Assembly (NCBI RefSeq): GCF_013344475.1 | Contig: NZ_JABUOU010000008.1 | Span: 62,001 to 126,000, forward strand | DNA from: Martelella limonii | GTDB lineage: Bacteria; Pseudomonadota; Alphaproteobacteria; Rhizobiales; Rhizobiaceae | Reading direction: 5' to 3' | DNA: 64,000 bases | Shown here: one piece after another, positions 18,690 through 27,824 of the stretch | Numbering within the stretch: the first letter of the stretch is position 1 | How the letters are laid out: each line of letters opens with the position of its first letter | The notes under the pieces: model-generated | Database searches by the model: none | Told to the model about the DNA's origin: nothing | Seen by the model: the letters and a program-made list of their open reading frames with translations, nothing else | Program-made: the position numbers and the translations under genes

Positions 18690-18762
18690 TTGGAAAGCAA
18701 GAACAGCGAAAGTTCGACCCACCGACCTCGCCGTCACGCGCGCTCCAACCCACCGGTAAATC
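18690..18762 (-). other. tRNA-like sequence, probably a degenerate remnant
   Basis: Read on the minus strand, this stretch contains GGTTGGAGCGC, which looks like a tRNA D-arm. It is followed by GCGAGGTCGGTGGGTCGAAC, which looks like a variable loop and T-arm (compare the GGTTCGAAC consensus). However, the T-stem does not close, the anticodon arm is about five bases short, and no acceptor stem or CCA can be drawn. It could be a decayed tRNA 3' part or a chance match. No attachment site or mobile gene is beside it. Confidence 0.25.
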
Positions 18763-18778
18763 CTTGAGAGTCTTGCGT

Positions 18779-19054
18779 ATGAGGATAAACGTGACCAGGA
18801 AACAGCGTTTTGGAATGATGTCAGGCCATTCTTCCCTCTCCGGCGATCGCCGCGGCAACCCGCTGCATGAAGCAGCTCAGAAGCTCGCCGACTATGCCCG
18901 CTTCCAGGGGCGCTACAGGGCGCGCGAGCTGGTGAGCCTTCTGGCAAGCCAGAGCGAAAGGGCCGCGCGCGCCATCGAGCCTGCGGCGAAGATCCACATC
19001 TACATTCCCGGCCGCAGCGATGGCCGGGCGCCGGTGAACCTCAAGCTCAGGTAA
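18779..19054 (+). CDS. Small hypothetical protein
   Basis: A 91-residue basic protein that I do not recognise. Its centre (LHEAAQKLADYARFQGRYRARELVSLLASQSERAARAIEPA) is predicted helical with alternating charge, and the C-terminus (KIHIYIPGRSDG) suggests a short beta strand. Codon choice and GC pattern in the middle match the neighbouring genes, and a terminator lies 57 bases past the stop, which supports a real gene. Start choice is uncertain: ATG at 18779 after GAGAG, the tandem ATGs at 18815/18818, or a TTG at 18764. No membrane segment or signal is visible. Confidence 0.45.
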   Translation: MRINVTRKQRFGMMSGHSSLSGDRRGNPLHEAAQKLADYARFQGRYRARELVSLLASQSERAARAIEPAAKIHIYIPGRSDGRAPVNLKLR

Positions 19055-19110
19055 ACCGGACCCAGAAAAAAAGGGCCGCGCATGAAAACCATGGCGACCC
19101 TTCGGGTGAA

Positions 19111-19133
19111 GGCGGCCCTAAGGCCGCCTTTTT
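19111..19133 (+). terminator. Rho-independent terminator
   Basis: GGCGGCC and GGCCGCC pair around a CTAA loop and are followed by TTTTT. The hairpin sits between the small gene ending at 19054 and the convergent OmpA-lipoprotein gene ending at 19136. The T tract serves the plus strand. Confidence 0.75.
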
Positions 19134-19135
19134 CA

Positions 19136-19786
19136 CTACATCTTGACGGCGGAAATCTGGATTTCGACGCGGCGGTTCTGCGCACGGCCTTCCGGCGTGC
19201 TATTCGAAGCAATCGGGTTGGACGGACCGAAACCAACGGCCGAGATGCGGCTGCCGGCGACGCCGCTCTGAACCAGGTAATTGCCAACGCTGTTGGCACG
19301 GTCCTGCGACAGACGCTGATTGTATTCGACGGAACCGGTGGAGTCGGTATAGCCATTCACGTTGACTGCGGTGCGGTCATACTTGCGCAGCACGGTCGAA
19401 ACGGCGTTCAGCGTGTTGTAGAAATTCGGCAGGATGGAGTAGCCGTCGGTCGGGAAGGTTACATTGCCCGGCATGATCAGGGTCAGCATGTCGCCGTTGC
19501 GAACCACGGAAACGCCCGTTCCGGCCAGTGCCTGGCGGAATTCGCGTTCCTGATTGTCCATGTAGGCGCCGATACCGCCGCCGGCGATCGCGCCCAGCGC
19601 GCCGCCGATCGCAGCGCCCTTGGCATCACCGCCAACGGCCAGACCTGCAAGCGCGCCCAGCGCGCCACCGGCGAGAACGCCGGTCCCGGTGTTGTTGGAA
19701 ACGGTCTGGCCCGAATACGGGTCGGTGGTCGTGCAGCCGGCCAGGAAGGCAAAGCCTGCCGCCGCGATCGTGATCTTCTTGAGCAT
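19136..19786 (-). CDS. OmpA family lipoprotein with glycine-zipper domain
   Basis: A 216-residue outer-membrane lipoprotein. The signal peptide ends in the lipobox LAGC at about residues 15-18. A glycine-zipper region (GVLAGGALGALAGLAVGG and GGALGAIAGGGIGAYM) spans 36-75. An OmpA-like peptidoglycan-binding domain follows from about 105, with NVNGYTDSTGS, LSQDRANSVGNYL and the closing NRRVEIQI. It resembles YiaD of Escherichia coli. It is a paralogue of the gene at 19984-20586, sharing the MDNQEREFRQALAGTGV-type linker. A role in anchoring the outer membrane to the wall is inferred. Confidence 0.87.
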   Translation of the reverse strand: MLKKITIAAAGFAFLAGCTTTDPYSGQTVSNNTGTGVLAGGALGALAGLAVGGDAKGAAIGGALGAIAGGGIGAYMDNQEREFRQALAGTGVSVVRNGDMLTLIMPGNVTFPTDGYSILPNFYNTLNAVSTVLRKYDRTAVNVNGYTDSTGSVEYNQRLSQDRANSVGNYLVQSGVAGSRISAVGFGPSNPIASNSTPEGRAQNRRVEIQISAVKM

Positions 19787-19924
19787 TGTGTCCCTCGGAT
19801 TGAAAAGCTTCGTTTACGTTCAAGCCGTTTATTTGCGGCAATCATATGACGCTTGTCTGCTGCTTTCTTGCGCCCCCTTGCGCCAGACACACGGCCCGCG
19901 CGAACACAGTACAGCACGAACAAA

Positions 19925-19965
19925 CAGAGCGTGCCGGCGCCTCAAGGAAACGCGGACACGCTCTG
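19925..19965 (-). terminator. Hairpin terminator after the second OmpA-type gene
   Basis: The inverted repeat CAGAGCGTG and CACGCTCTG (nine bases, perfect, 23-base loop) is followed on the minus strand by TTTGTT. It begins 18 bases beyond the stop of the gene at 19984-20586. The long loop makes it weaker than the others listed. Confidence 0.5.
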
Positions 19966-19983
19966 AAAGATAGCGTAATCGGA

Positions 19984-20586
19984 TTAATTTGCCAGTGGCG
20001 GCGCCATGACAGCTGCGCCCGTCGTGCCGGCAGCGGCAGGCGGTGCGATGCGCAGTTCCACGCGCCGGTTCTGCGCGCGACCGTCAGCCGTGTCGTTGCT
20101 CGCAACCGGATTGGCCTTGCCGTAACCGACGGGCAGCAGACGCTGCGGGCTGACGCCGCGCTGGATCAGAGCACCGGCGACGGCATTGGCGCGTTCCTGA
20201 GACAGCTTGAGGTTATAGGCATCCGAACCGGTGGAATCGGTGTAGCCGTTCACGTCGACATTGGTGGCGCTGTACTTGGTCATCAGGGCGGCAACGGTGT
20301 CGAGCGCCGGGCCGAATTCCGGAACGATGGTGGACTTGTCGGTCTCGAAGCTGATCGCGGACGGGAAGACCACAGCGATATAGTTGGGCGTACGGACGAT
20401 CGTGACGCCCGTGCCCTGCAACTGGTCACGGAAGGCCTGCTCCTGGCTGTCCATGTAGGCGCCCGGATCGGATACCGAGATATTGGTGACCGATACTTCC
20501 TGCGGTGCGACGTCGTCAGCGCCGGTAGACGCGCAACCTGCCAAAAGCAGCGTTCCGGTAAGCGCGATGGCGATGTTCCTGATCAT
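19984..20586 (-). CDS. OmpA family lipoprotein without glycine zipper
   Basis: A 200-residue lipoprotein with a lipobox LLAGC (about residues 14-18). The segment AYMDSQEQAFRDQLQGTGVTIVR matches the linker of its downstream neighbour, and an OmpA-like domain follows (VNGYTDSTGS, LSQERANAVAGAL, NRRVELRI). The glycine-zipper region of the neighbour is replaced by a short unrelated stretch (TGADDVAPQEVSVTNISVSDPG). An Ala/Pro-rich tail ends the protein. The ATG at 20586 begins the signal peptide; the open frame further upstream lacks one. It lies on the same strand as the first lipoprotein gene with its own terminator between, so the two are probably separate transcripts. Confidence 0.87.
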   Translation of the reverse strand: MIRNIAIALTGTLLLAGCASTGADDVAPQEVSVTNISVSDPGAYMDSQEQAFRDQLQGTGVTIVRTPNYIAVVFPSAISFETDKSTIVPEFGPALDTVAALMTKYSATNVDVNGYTDSTGSDAYNLKLSQERANAVAGALIQRGVSPQRLLPVGYGKANPVASNDTADGRAQNRRVELRIAPPAAAGTTGAAVMAPPLAN

Positions 20587-20713
20587 GGTGTTCCCCCTTG
20601 GTGTCGGAATGGACGGCCGGTGCGGCCGTCTCACCCATATCAATAGCATGGCGGACGATTCCGCAAGTTGTGCCTGTCGAATTCCGTTCGCAACGAAATG
20701 TTGCAACGCGGTA

Positions 20714-23700
20714 TCAGTGATGTCCGATAAGGCCCGCGTCCCGCATCTCGGCATTGAGGCGGCGCTCCTCATCGGCTTTCGGCTTCGAAAAACGCGCCAA
20801 AATCAGATAGGCGACCGGCGTGATGTAGAGCGTGATGATGGTGGCAAGGCCGAGCCCGCCGACGATCACCCAGCCGAGCGCCACACGGGCCTCGGCGCCG
20901 GCCCCCGAGGCCATCACCAGCGGAATGCCGCCAAGGACGGTTGATATCATGGTCATCATCACCGGCCGGAGACGCAGCAAGGTCGCATGCTCGATCGCGT
21001 CGCGCACCCCTTCCCCGCGGTCGCGCAGCTGATTGGCGAACTCGACGATCAGAATGCCGTTCTTCGCCATCACGCCGATCAGAAGCACAAGGCCGATCTG
21101 CGAATAGATGTTGAGCGTGGTTCCGGTGATCAGCATCGCAATCACGGCGCAGCCGATACCGAAGGGCACCGTCGCCAGAATGATCAGCGAACTCCAAACG
21201 CTTTCGAACTGGGCGGCGAGCACCAGAAACACGATGATGATCGCAAAGCCGAACACCATGGACATGCCCGAAGCATTCTCGCCGAGCGCGGCGGCTTCCG
21301 CCTGCGCTTCGACATGCGCGCCCTCCGGCAGCAGCGGCTCTGCGATCGTCAGGAGCCGCTGATAGGCATCGCCCAGGGCCACGCCGGGCGCGAGGCTCGA
21401 GGAGAGAGACACAGCAGCCAGCTGGTTCTCGCGCTCGAGCGTCGGCGCGATCGACTTTTCCTCGAGCGTGGCGATGGTCGAGAGCGGCACGATCCGGCCA
21501 TCGCCGGTTTTCAGGAAGATATTCTGAAGGTCGGTGGGATCGTCGACTTTTCGGGTGTCGGAGCGCAACTGCACATCATAGGCCTCGCCATCGATGAACA
21601 CCTCTCCGACGGAGCGGCCCTCGAGCAATGCTCTCAGCGCCTGCGAGAGCCCGGCGATATCGATGCCAAGATCGCTTGCACGGCGGCGATCGAGCGAAAG
21701 GGAAAGCTGCGCCTGTGAGGCATCATTGCTGAGCCTCGGCGCGTCGAACATCGGATCGGCCTCCATGGCGGCCACGATCGCCGAGGCCGCAGCAGACAGC
21801 TTCTCATGCGTCGATCCGACAAGGGCGACGCTCAGGCCGTTGCCGCCGCCGCGAATGTTCAGCGAGTTCGGCTGGAAGGCGAAGGCCCGCACCGCCGGAA
21901 TCGAGCCTGCGGCCCTGTTGACATCGTTGGCGATGGCGCTCTGCACACGCTCGCGCTCCGCCCAGGGCGCCAGCGTCATCACCATGAAACCGCTATTGGT
22001 GTTGCTGCCGAAGCCCGAGATCGAGAACACGCTCTCGATTTCACCGCTTTCGATCAGCGGCTGGAGTGTTTCCTCGACCTGCTGGATGCGGTCGCGGGTG
22101 TAATCGAGACTAACGCCCTCCGGCGCCGATACCCGCATCATCAGCATGGACCGGTCTTCGCTCGGGAGCAGTTCCGAGGTGATGTTCGCATAGGCGAGAT
22201 AGGCGCCGAACATCAGCAGCGCACCGAAGGACAGAACCACCAGCGGCGCGGAAAGCGCCATGGAAAGCGTGCGGGCATAAAACCGGTTGAAGCCGTTTCC
22301 GGCGCGCGTAAGAAGGCCGGCGCGGGCCTCCTTGTGCTGAACGAGAATGCGCGAGGCCAGCATCGGACAGAGCGTCAGCGCCACGAAGGAGGACAGCATC
22401 ACGGCGAAGGCCAGCACGAAGCCGAATTCGCGGAACAGCCCGCCGGCCTGACCGGGCAGGAAGGACAAGGGCACGAACACGGCCGCAAGCGTGGCCGTGG
22501 TGGTGATCACGGCGAAGAACACCTGTTTCGTGCCCAGCACGGCGGCAGCGCGCGGCCCCATGCCGAGCGCGCGCAGGCGGACGATGTTCTCGAGCACGAC
22601 GATCGCGTCATCAACCACCATGCCGGTGGCGAGCACGATCGCAAGCAGGGTCAGGATATTGATGGAAAAGCCCGCGAGATAGATCGCAGCCATTGTCCCC
22701 ACCAGCGCCACCGGCAGGGTGATCGCCGGGATGATGGTCGCGCGCCAGTCGCGCAGGAACAGGAAGATGATCGCGACCACGATCAGCGATGCCAGAAGCA
22801 GCGAACGGACCACCTCGTCGATCGAGCCCGAGATGAACACCGCGTCATCGCTCGAAATTTTGATCGTGGTGCCTTCCGGAAGGTTGGGCTCGATCTCCGC
22901 GACAACGTTTCGCACGCCTTGCGAGATATCCAGCGTATTCGACTTCGCCTGCCGGATGATGCCGAGGCCGATGCCCGGCTGGCCGTTGTATCTGAGCGCG
23001 GTCGCCGCGGTATCCGGCCCGAACACCACCGTCGCGACGTCGCCGAGACGGACATTGTCGGAGATCAGGAGATCGGCGAAATCTTCCGGCGTGGTCAGGT
23101 CCGCCGTCGCGCGCACGCCAAGCGCCTGGGTGGTGCTGGTCAGCGCACCCGCCGGGACATCCCACGACATGTCCGAAAGCGCGTTTCCAAGATCGGCGAC
23201 CGTCAGGCCACGACTTGCAAGAGCGGCCTGGTTGATATCGATCCGGAAGATCTTGTCGCGCTCGCCGTAAACGGCGACATCTGCGACGCCCGGCACGGCA
23301 GCAAGGCGATCCTCGATCGTGTCCGACACATATTTGGTAAGGTCGTCGATATCGAGCACGGACGAGGTTATGGCAAGCCGCAGGATCGGCTGCGCATCGG
23401 AATCGGCCTTGACGATGCGCGGCTCGTCGGCATCCTCCGGTAATTGCCCCTGAATGCGACCGACAGCGTCGCGCACATCCATCGAGGCGACGTTGATATC
23501 GGTGTCCTTGTTGAATTCCAGGGTAACCCGGCTGGAGCCGGTCTGCGAATTCGACGACATGGAACTCAGCCCCGAGACGCGCGCCACCGCGCCCTCGATC
23601 ACGTCCGTCACCTCGCGGTCCACGGTTTCGGGGGAAGCACCCGAAAACGTCGTGCGGACGGTGATGACAGGCTGGTCGACATCCGGCAGTTCGCGCACCT

Positions 23701-23863
23701 CCACGCCGAAATAGGCCGCCAGGCCGGCAACCACGATCAGCGCGTTGAACACCAGAGCCATGATCGGCCGGCGCACGAAAATTGCGGTAAACCCGTGTTC
23801 GGCACGCTCGTCCGCGACGATCTCTTCCGCTTCTTTCACCGGCTCCTGCTGCGGATCGCTCAT
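20714..23863 (-). CDS. Efflux RND transporter permease subunit
   Basis: A 1049-residue inner-membrane pump of the AcrB/MexF (HAE1) type. After a charged cytoplasmic start, RRPIMALVFNALIVVAGLAAYFG forms helix 1. The first periplasmic loop opens with the family's PDVDQPVITV, and helix 4 carries the proton-relay Asp pair in GMVVDDAIVVLENIVR (near residue 400). Two large periplasmic loops and twelve helices are visible. It exports drugs or other amphiphiles with the adaptor encoded just upstream. The ATG at 23863 overlaps the adaptor stop by four bases; the open frame running to 24067 is antisense shadow. No outer-membrane TolC-type partner is in the window. Confidence 0.9.
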   Translation of the reverse strand: MSDPQQEPVKEAEEIVADERAEHGFTAIFVRRPIMALVFNALIVVAGLAAYFGVEVRELPDVDQPVITVRTTFSGASPETVDREVTDVIEGAVARVSGLSSMSSNSQTGSSRVTLEFNKDTDINVASMDVRDAVGRIQGQLPEDADEPRIVKADSDAQPILRLAITSSVLDIDDLTKYVSDTIEDRLAAVPGVADVAVYGERDKIFRIDINQAALASRGLTVADLGNALSDMSWDVPAGALTSTTQALGVRATADLTTPEDFADLLISDNVRLGDVATVVFGPDTAATALRYNGQPGIGLGIIRQAKSNTLDISQGVRNVVAEIEPNLPEGTTIKISSDDAVFISGSIDEVVRSLLLASLIVVAIIFLFLRDWRATIIPAITLPVALVGTMAAIYLAGFSINILTLLAIVLATGMVVDDAIVVLENIVRLRALGMGPRAAAVLGTKQVFFAVITTTATLAAVFVPLSFLPGQAGGLFREFGFVLAFAVMLSSFVALTLCPMLASRILVQHKEARAGLLTRAGNGFNRFYARTLSMALSAPLVVLSFGALLMFGAYLAYANITSELLPSEDRSMLMMRVSAPEGVSLDYTRDRIQQVEETLQPLIESGEIESVFSISGFGSNTNSGFMVMTLAPWAERERVQSAIANDVNRAAGSIPAVRAFAFQPNSLNIRGGGNGLSVALVGSTHEKLSAAASAIVAAMEADPMFDAPRLSNDASQAQLSLSLDRRRASDLGIDIAGLSQALRALLEGRSVGEVFIDGEAYDVQLRSDTRKVDDPTDLQNIFLKTGDGRIVPLSTIATLEEKSIAPTLERENQLAAVSLSSSLAPGVALGDAYQRLLTIAEPLLPEGAHVEAQAEAAALGENASGMSMVFGFAIIIVFLVLAAQFESVWSSLIILATVPFGIGCAVIAMLITGTTLNIYSQIGLVLLIGVMAKNGILIVEFANQLRDRGEGVRDAIEHATLLRLRPVMMTMISTVLGGIPLVMASGAGAEARVALGWVIVGGLGLATIITLYITPVAYLILARFSKPKADEERRLNAEMRDAGLIGHH

Positions 23864-24984
23864 GCTGCGCCTCCGGCGGGGGCGCCCTGCTCGCTCACGG
23901 CGGCGCCCTCGCGCAGGCGCTGGATGCCCTCGATGATGATCGGCTCGCCCTCTTCCAGTTCGGCATCGACCAGAACCAGGTCGGGATCGCGCTGGATGAC
24001 CCTGACGCGCAGCTTCTCGGCCTTTCCGTCCGCAACCTTCCAGACGAAGGCGCCGTCGGAATCCCACTGGATCGCCAGCGGATCGACGGCAGGGAAGACC
24101 TCGCCTGGAAAACGCATGGTCACCTCGAAGGACATCCCGGCGCGCAACGCATCATTGTCGTTGTCGATGCGCGCGCGCACGGTGAAGGTGCGGCTTGCCG
24201 CATCGATGCGGTTGTCGACGGCCTCGACAACGCCCTCGAACCGTTTCTGCGGGGCAGCAACGAGGCTTGCCTCGACAGGTGCGCCCTTGGCGACGGCCGT
24301 TGCGAAACGCTCAGGCACGGAGAAATCGACAAAGATCGCGGAGCGATCATCGATGGTCACGATCTCGGACGCGGTCGTGACGTAGTCGCCGACATTGACG
24401 GCGACGATGCCGGCAACGCCGGAAATTGGCGCGACGATCTGGCGGCGGGCAAGATCAAGCTCGGCTGTCTCGAGATCGAGCGCAGCCGATTTTTCAGCAA
24501 TTTCCGCGTTATAGACTTCGAGATTGGAGATCGAAGACTGGATCTTGCGGTTCACCTCGGCCTGCCGCGTGGCGCTCTCAAGCGCAACACTTGCCAGATT
24601 GCGCGCCAGCACCTGCTCGCGATCGTCGAGCTCGGCAATGATCTCGCCCTTTTCGACGGTGTCGCCGGAAGAAATATTGATATTCTGGATTGTCCCGGCC
24701 TGTTCCGGCAAGAGCGTCACCGACTGGAGCGCTGCCCCGCTGCCGATCGCGGTGAGCTGGTCGTTGACTGTGCCAAGCCTTGCCGGGGCGGTCACAACCG
24801 TGATGCCGCCCTTGCCGCCAAAGCCGCCGGCCCGCCTGCCACCGGAAGCGTCCGCCTTGTCCGCGCTTTCAAGAATGCCGGCCGAGGACAGTACCGCGCG
24901 GCCGCCGGGCGCAAAGTAGAGCCAGCTCGCCGCTCCGACTGCCAGAACACCCAGACTGACGGCAAGCTGTTTGTAAAAGCGCAT
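23860..24984 (-). CDS. Efflux RND transporter periplasmic adaptor subunit
   Basis: A membrane-fusion protein of 374 residues. An N-terminal signal anchor (residues about 5-25) is followed by a Gly/Arg-rich linker (SGGRRAGGFGGKGG), a lipoyl half-motif (NINISSGDTVEKGEIIAELDDRE), a coiled-coil hairpin around 120-180, the second lipoyl half (IVAPISGVAGIVAVNVGDYV) and beta-barrel domains. It joins the RND pump to an outer-membrane channel. It is the first gene of the two-gene operon; its TGA overlaps the permease ATG. No repressor gene of TetR or MarR type lies next to the operon. Confidence 0.88.
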   Translation of the reverse strand: MRFYKQLAVSLGVLAVGAASWLYFAPGGRAVLSSAGILESADKADASGGRRAGGFGGKGGITVVTAPARLGTVNDQLTAIGSGAALQSVTLLPEQAGTIQNINISSGDTVEKGEIIAELDDREQVLARNLASVALESATRQAEVNRKIQSSISNLEVYNAEIAEKSAALDLETAELDLARRQIVAPISGVAGIVAVNVGDYVTTASEIVTIDDRSAIFVDFSVPERFATAVAKGAPVEASLVAAPQKRFEGVVEAVDNRIDAASRTFTVRARIDNDNDALRAGMSFEVTMRFPGEVFPAVDPLAIQWDSDGAFVWKVADGKAEKLRVRVIQRDPDLVLVDAELEEGEPIIIEGIQRLREGAAVSEQGAPAGGAA

Positions 24985-25025
24985 TCATGACCTCGGATCG
25001 GAAAAGCGGGGGACGTAAGTTTTGA

Positions 25026-25054
25026 AGTATCTTGAACGGATCGATGATCGCAAG
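25026..25054 (-). promoter_or_regulatory. Candidate sigma-70 promoter of the RND operon
   Basis: On the minus strand CTTGCG is followed after 17 bases by GATACT, close to the rhizobial housekeeping pattern CTTGAC-17-CTATAT. It ends about 40 bases upstream of the adaptor ATG. The call rests on pattern and position only. Confidence 0.35.
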
Positions 25055-25186
25055 GCGGCAGACCGAACCTCACAAAATTGTAATGTTGGATCGACATGGC
25101 AGAATTCGGGTCCGGCGATGTGCTTTTTTTGTTCTCATCTGCTGCGCCGCCTTCACCTTTGCCATGCGAGCCACTAGATTGGCCGC

Positions 25187-27613
25187 ATGATTCAAGGTGA
25201 AGATAATATACCGTTCTTCGACGAAGACGATGCCGAGCCGGCAAAGCCCGTGCGTTCCAGCCTCGCGCAGCGCGCCATGGCGGCGCGGCGCGTGCCGGAT
25301 GCGCCCGACTATCTGTCCGGCCTCAATCCCGAACAGCGCGATGCGGTGGAGACGACGGAGGGGCCGCTTCTGGTTCTCGCCGGCGCAGGCACCGGCAAGA
25401 CCCGGGTTCTGACGACGCGCATTGCCCATATTCTCGCATCGGCCAGAGCCTATCCGAGCCAGATCCTCGCAGTCACCTTCACCAACAAGGCCGCGCGCGA
25501 AATGAAGGAGCGCATCGGCGTTCTGGTCGGCGGCGCCGTCGAAGGCATGCCCTGGCTCGGCACCTTCCACTCGATCGGCGTCAAGCTTCTGCGCCGTCAT
25601 GCCGAACTGGCCGGCCTGCGCTCCGATTTCACGATCCTCGACACCGACGATGTGCTGCGGCTGATCAAGCAGCTGATCCAGGCCGAAGGTCTCGACGACA
25701 AGCGCTGGCCGGCGCGCCAGTTTGCCGGCATGATCGACAACTGGAAGAACAAGGGCCTGACGCCGAAGACCATTGCCGAGGGCGATGCGCGCGCCTTTGC
25801 CAATGGCAAGGGCCGCGAGCTCTACCAGGCCTATCAGGACCGGCTGAAGACGCTGAATGCCTGCGATTTCGGCGACCTTCTTCTCCATCCGATCGAACTC
25901 TTCAAGAAGAACCCGGATATCCTGAAGGAATACCACAAGCGCTTCCGCTACATCCTCGTCGACGAGTATCAGGACACCAACACCGCGCAGTACATGTGGC
26001 TGCGCCTGCTTGCCCAGCGCCCGGAAGGCGAGGCCGTCAATCTCTGCTGCGTCGGCGACGACGACCAGTCGATCTATGGCTGGCGCGGCGCGGAGGTCGA
26101 CAACATCCTGCGCTTCGAAAAGGATTTCCGGGGCGCCAAGGTGATCCGGCTCGAACGCAACTACCGCTCGACGGCCCATATTCTGGGTGCTGCCGGCAAT
26201 CTCATTGCCCATAATGAAGGACGCCTCGGCAAGACGCTGTTCACCGAAAGGGCCGACCCGGATGACGAGAAGGTTCAGGTGCATGCCGCCTGGGATTCCG
26301 AGGAAGAGGCGCGCGCGGTCGGCGAGGAGATCGAGCAGTATCAGAAGCGCGGCGAAGCGCTGAACGAAATGGCGATCCTCGTGCGCGCCTCGTTCCAGAT
26401 GCGCGAATTCGAAGACCGCTTCGTCACGCTTGGTCTCAACTACCGCGTCATTGGCGGTCCGCGCTTTTACGAGCGTCTCGAGATCCGCGATGCGATGGCG
26501 TTTTTCCGGCTCACCTGCCAGCCGGCCGACGATCTGGCGCTCGAGCGGATCATCAACACGCCGAAGCGCGGCCTCGGCGATGCGAGTGTGCGCAAGGTGC
26601 ACGACTATGCCCGCGCCCGCGACATTCCGATGCTGGCGGCAGCCCGCGAGCTGATCGACACCGACGAGTTGAAGCCGAAGCCCCGCAAGGCGCTGTTCGA
26701 CGTCGTTACCCAGTTCGAGCGCTGGCAGGAGCTTCTCGAATCCACGCCCCATACCGAGCTTGCCGAGCAGATTCTCGACGAGAGCGGCTATACCGAAATG
26801 TGGCAGAACGACAGGTCAGCGGAGGCGCCGGGCCGTCTTGAGAACCTCAAGGAGCTGATCCGCTCCATGGAGGGCTTCGAGAGCATGCGGGGCTTCCTCG
26901 AGCATGTTTCGCTGGTGATGGACGTGGACCAGAACGAGGAGATGGACGCCGTCTCGATCATGACTCTGCACTCGGCCAAGGGGCTCGAGTTCAAGACCGT
27001 GTTCCTGCCGGGCTGGGAGGAAGGCCTGTTTCCCCATCAGCGCGCGCTCGATGAGAGCGGCCGGGCCGGGCTGGAGGAAGAGCGCAGGCTTGCCTATGTC
27101 GGCCTGACCCGCGCCAAGCGCAACTGCCATATCTGGTTTGTGTCCAACCGGCGCATTCACGGCCTGTGGCAGTCGACGATGCCGTCGCGTTTCCTGGATG
27201 AACTTCCGGAGGATCACGTCGAGGTCGGCGAAACCGAGGTCTCCTATGGCGGCTACGGCCAGTCGCGCTTCGACCGCGCCGAGCCGTTCTCAAACACCTA
27301 TGCCACGCCCGGCTGGAAACGCGCGCAGACCAACCGCACCAGCGCGACCCGCGACAATTGGGGCACCCGTTCCGGCCATCAGGTGGAGCGGATCGGCTAT
27401 GGCGAAAGCGGTCCGCGCGGACAGACGATCGAGGGCGAACTGGTGGCGCGCAGCACGGGCGAGCAAAGCTCGGCCTTTCATGTCGGCGATCGCGTCTTCC
27501 ACATGAAATTCGGAAATGGCAACATTTCCGGCATCGAAGGCAACAAGCTGACGATCGATTTCGACAAGGCGGGCCGCAAACGCGTTCTGGACGGCTTCGT
27601 CAAACCGGCTTAA
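25187..27613 (+). CDS. uvrD: ATP-dependent DNA helicase UvrD/PcrA
   Basis: An 808-residue superfamily-1A helicase that unwinds DNA 3'-5' in nucleotide-excision and mismatch repair. The Walker A loop GAGTGKT is at residues 66-72. TFTNKAAREMKERI marks motif Ia, the VDEYQDTN DEAD-like motif II lies near 257, and GDDDQSIYGWRGA is motif III. The later VSIMTLHSAKGLEF and RLAYVGLTRAK are motifs V and VI. The C-terminal GDRVFHMKFGNGNISGIEGNKLTIDFDKAGRKRV is the Tudor-like RNA-polymerase-binding domain. The ATG at 25187 has a poor ribosome site. The acidic first 20 residues are typical of Rhizobiales UvrD. Confidence 0.95.
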   Translation: MIQGEDNIPFFDEDDAEPAKPVRSSLAQRAMAARRVPDAPDYLSGLNPEQRDAVETTEGPLLVLAGAGTGKTRVLTTRIAHILASARAYPSQILAVTFTNKAAREMKERIGVLVGGAVEGMPWLGTFHSIGVKLLRRHAELAGLRSDFTILDTDDVLRLIKQLIQAEGLDDKRWPARQFAGMIDNWKNKGLTPKTIAEGDARAFANGKGRELYQAYQDRLKTLNACDFGDLLLHPIELFKKNPDILKEYHKRFRYILVDEYQDTNTAQYMWLRLLAQRPEGEAVNLCCVGDDDQSIYGWRGAEVDNILRFEKDFRGAKVIRLERNYRSTAHILGAAGNLIAHNEGRLGKTLFTERADPDDEKVQVHAAWDSEEEARAVGEEIEQYQKRGEALNEMAILVRASFQMREFEDRFVTLGLNYRVIGGPRFYERLEIRDAMAFFRLTCQPADDLALERIINTPKRGLGDASVRKVHDYARARDIPMLAAARELIDTDELKPKPRKALFDVVTQFERWQELLESTPHTELAEQILDESGYTEMWQNDRSAEAPGRLENLKELIRSMEGFESMRGFLEHVSLVMDVDQNEEMDAVSIMTLHSAKGLEFKTVFLPGWEEGLFPHQRALDESGRAGLEEERRLAYVGLTRAKRNCHIWFVSNRRIHGLWQSTMPSRFLDELPEDHVEVGETEVSYGGYGQSRFDRAEPFSNTYATPGWKRAQTNRTSATRDNWGTRSGHQVERIGYGESGPRGQTIEGELVARSTGEQSSAFHVGDRVFHMKFGNGNISGIEGNKLTIDFDKAGRKRVLDGFVKPA

Positions 27614-27810
27614 CGTCGAAATTCGCTTACGCAAAATAAATACCTATGGGTGTATCAGCACCCTCTACACAAGGTAGTCAAGACCTCTATCTTTAAGATG
27701 GATGACGCCTGACTACGCATTCATTTAACAATTTTAAATTAGTTGGGTAGCATACTCATATTTTCTACAGGTTGTCCCCGCCAAGGCGATTTACATACAC
27801 ACGGATGAGC

Positions 27811-27824
27811 AGGAGGCTGTTATT
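27811..27824 (+). promoter_or_regulatory. Strong Shine-Dalgarno AGGAGG placed before an ATT codon
   Basis: AGGAGG at 27811-27816 is followed five bases later by ATT (27822-27824), in frame with the signalling gene downstream. There is no ATG, GTG or TTG in that frame between the upstream stop (TAA at 27735) and the ATG at 27870. A 14-codon open frame starting at ATG 27805 also spans the site and ends with TGA at 27849. See the gene entry for why this may be the true start. Confidence 0.4.

Noticed and set aside
27614-27800. TTTAACAATTTTAAA upstream of the signalling gene as a CtrA site
   Set aside because: The CtrA box needs TTAA-N7-TTAA; the spacing here is five bases, so the match is not good enough.
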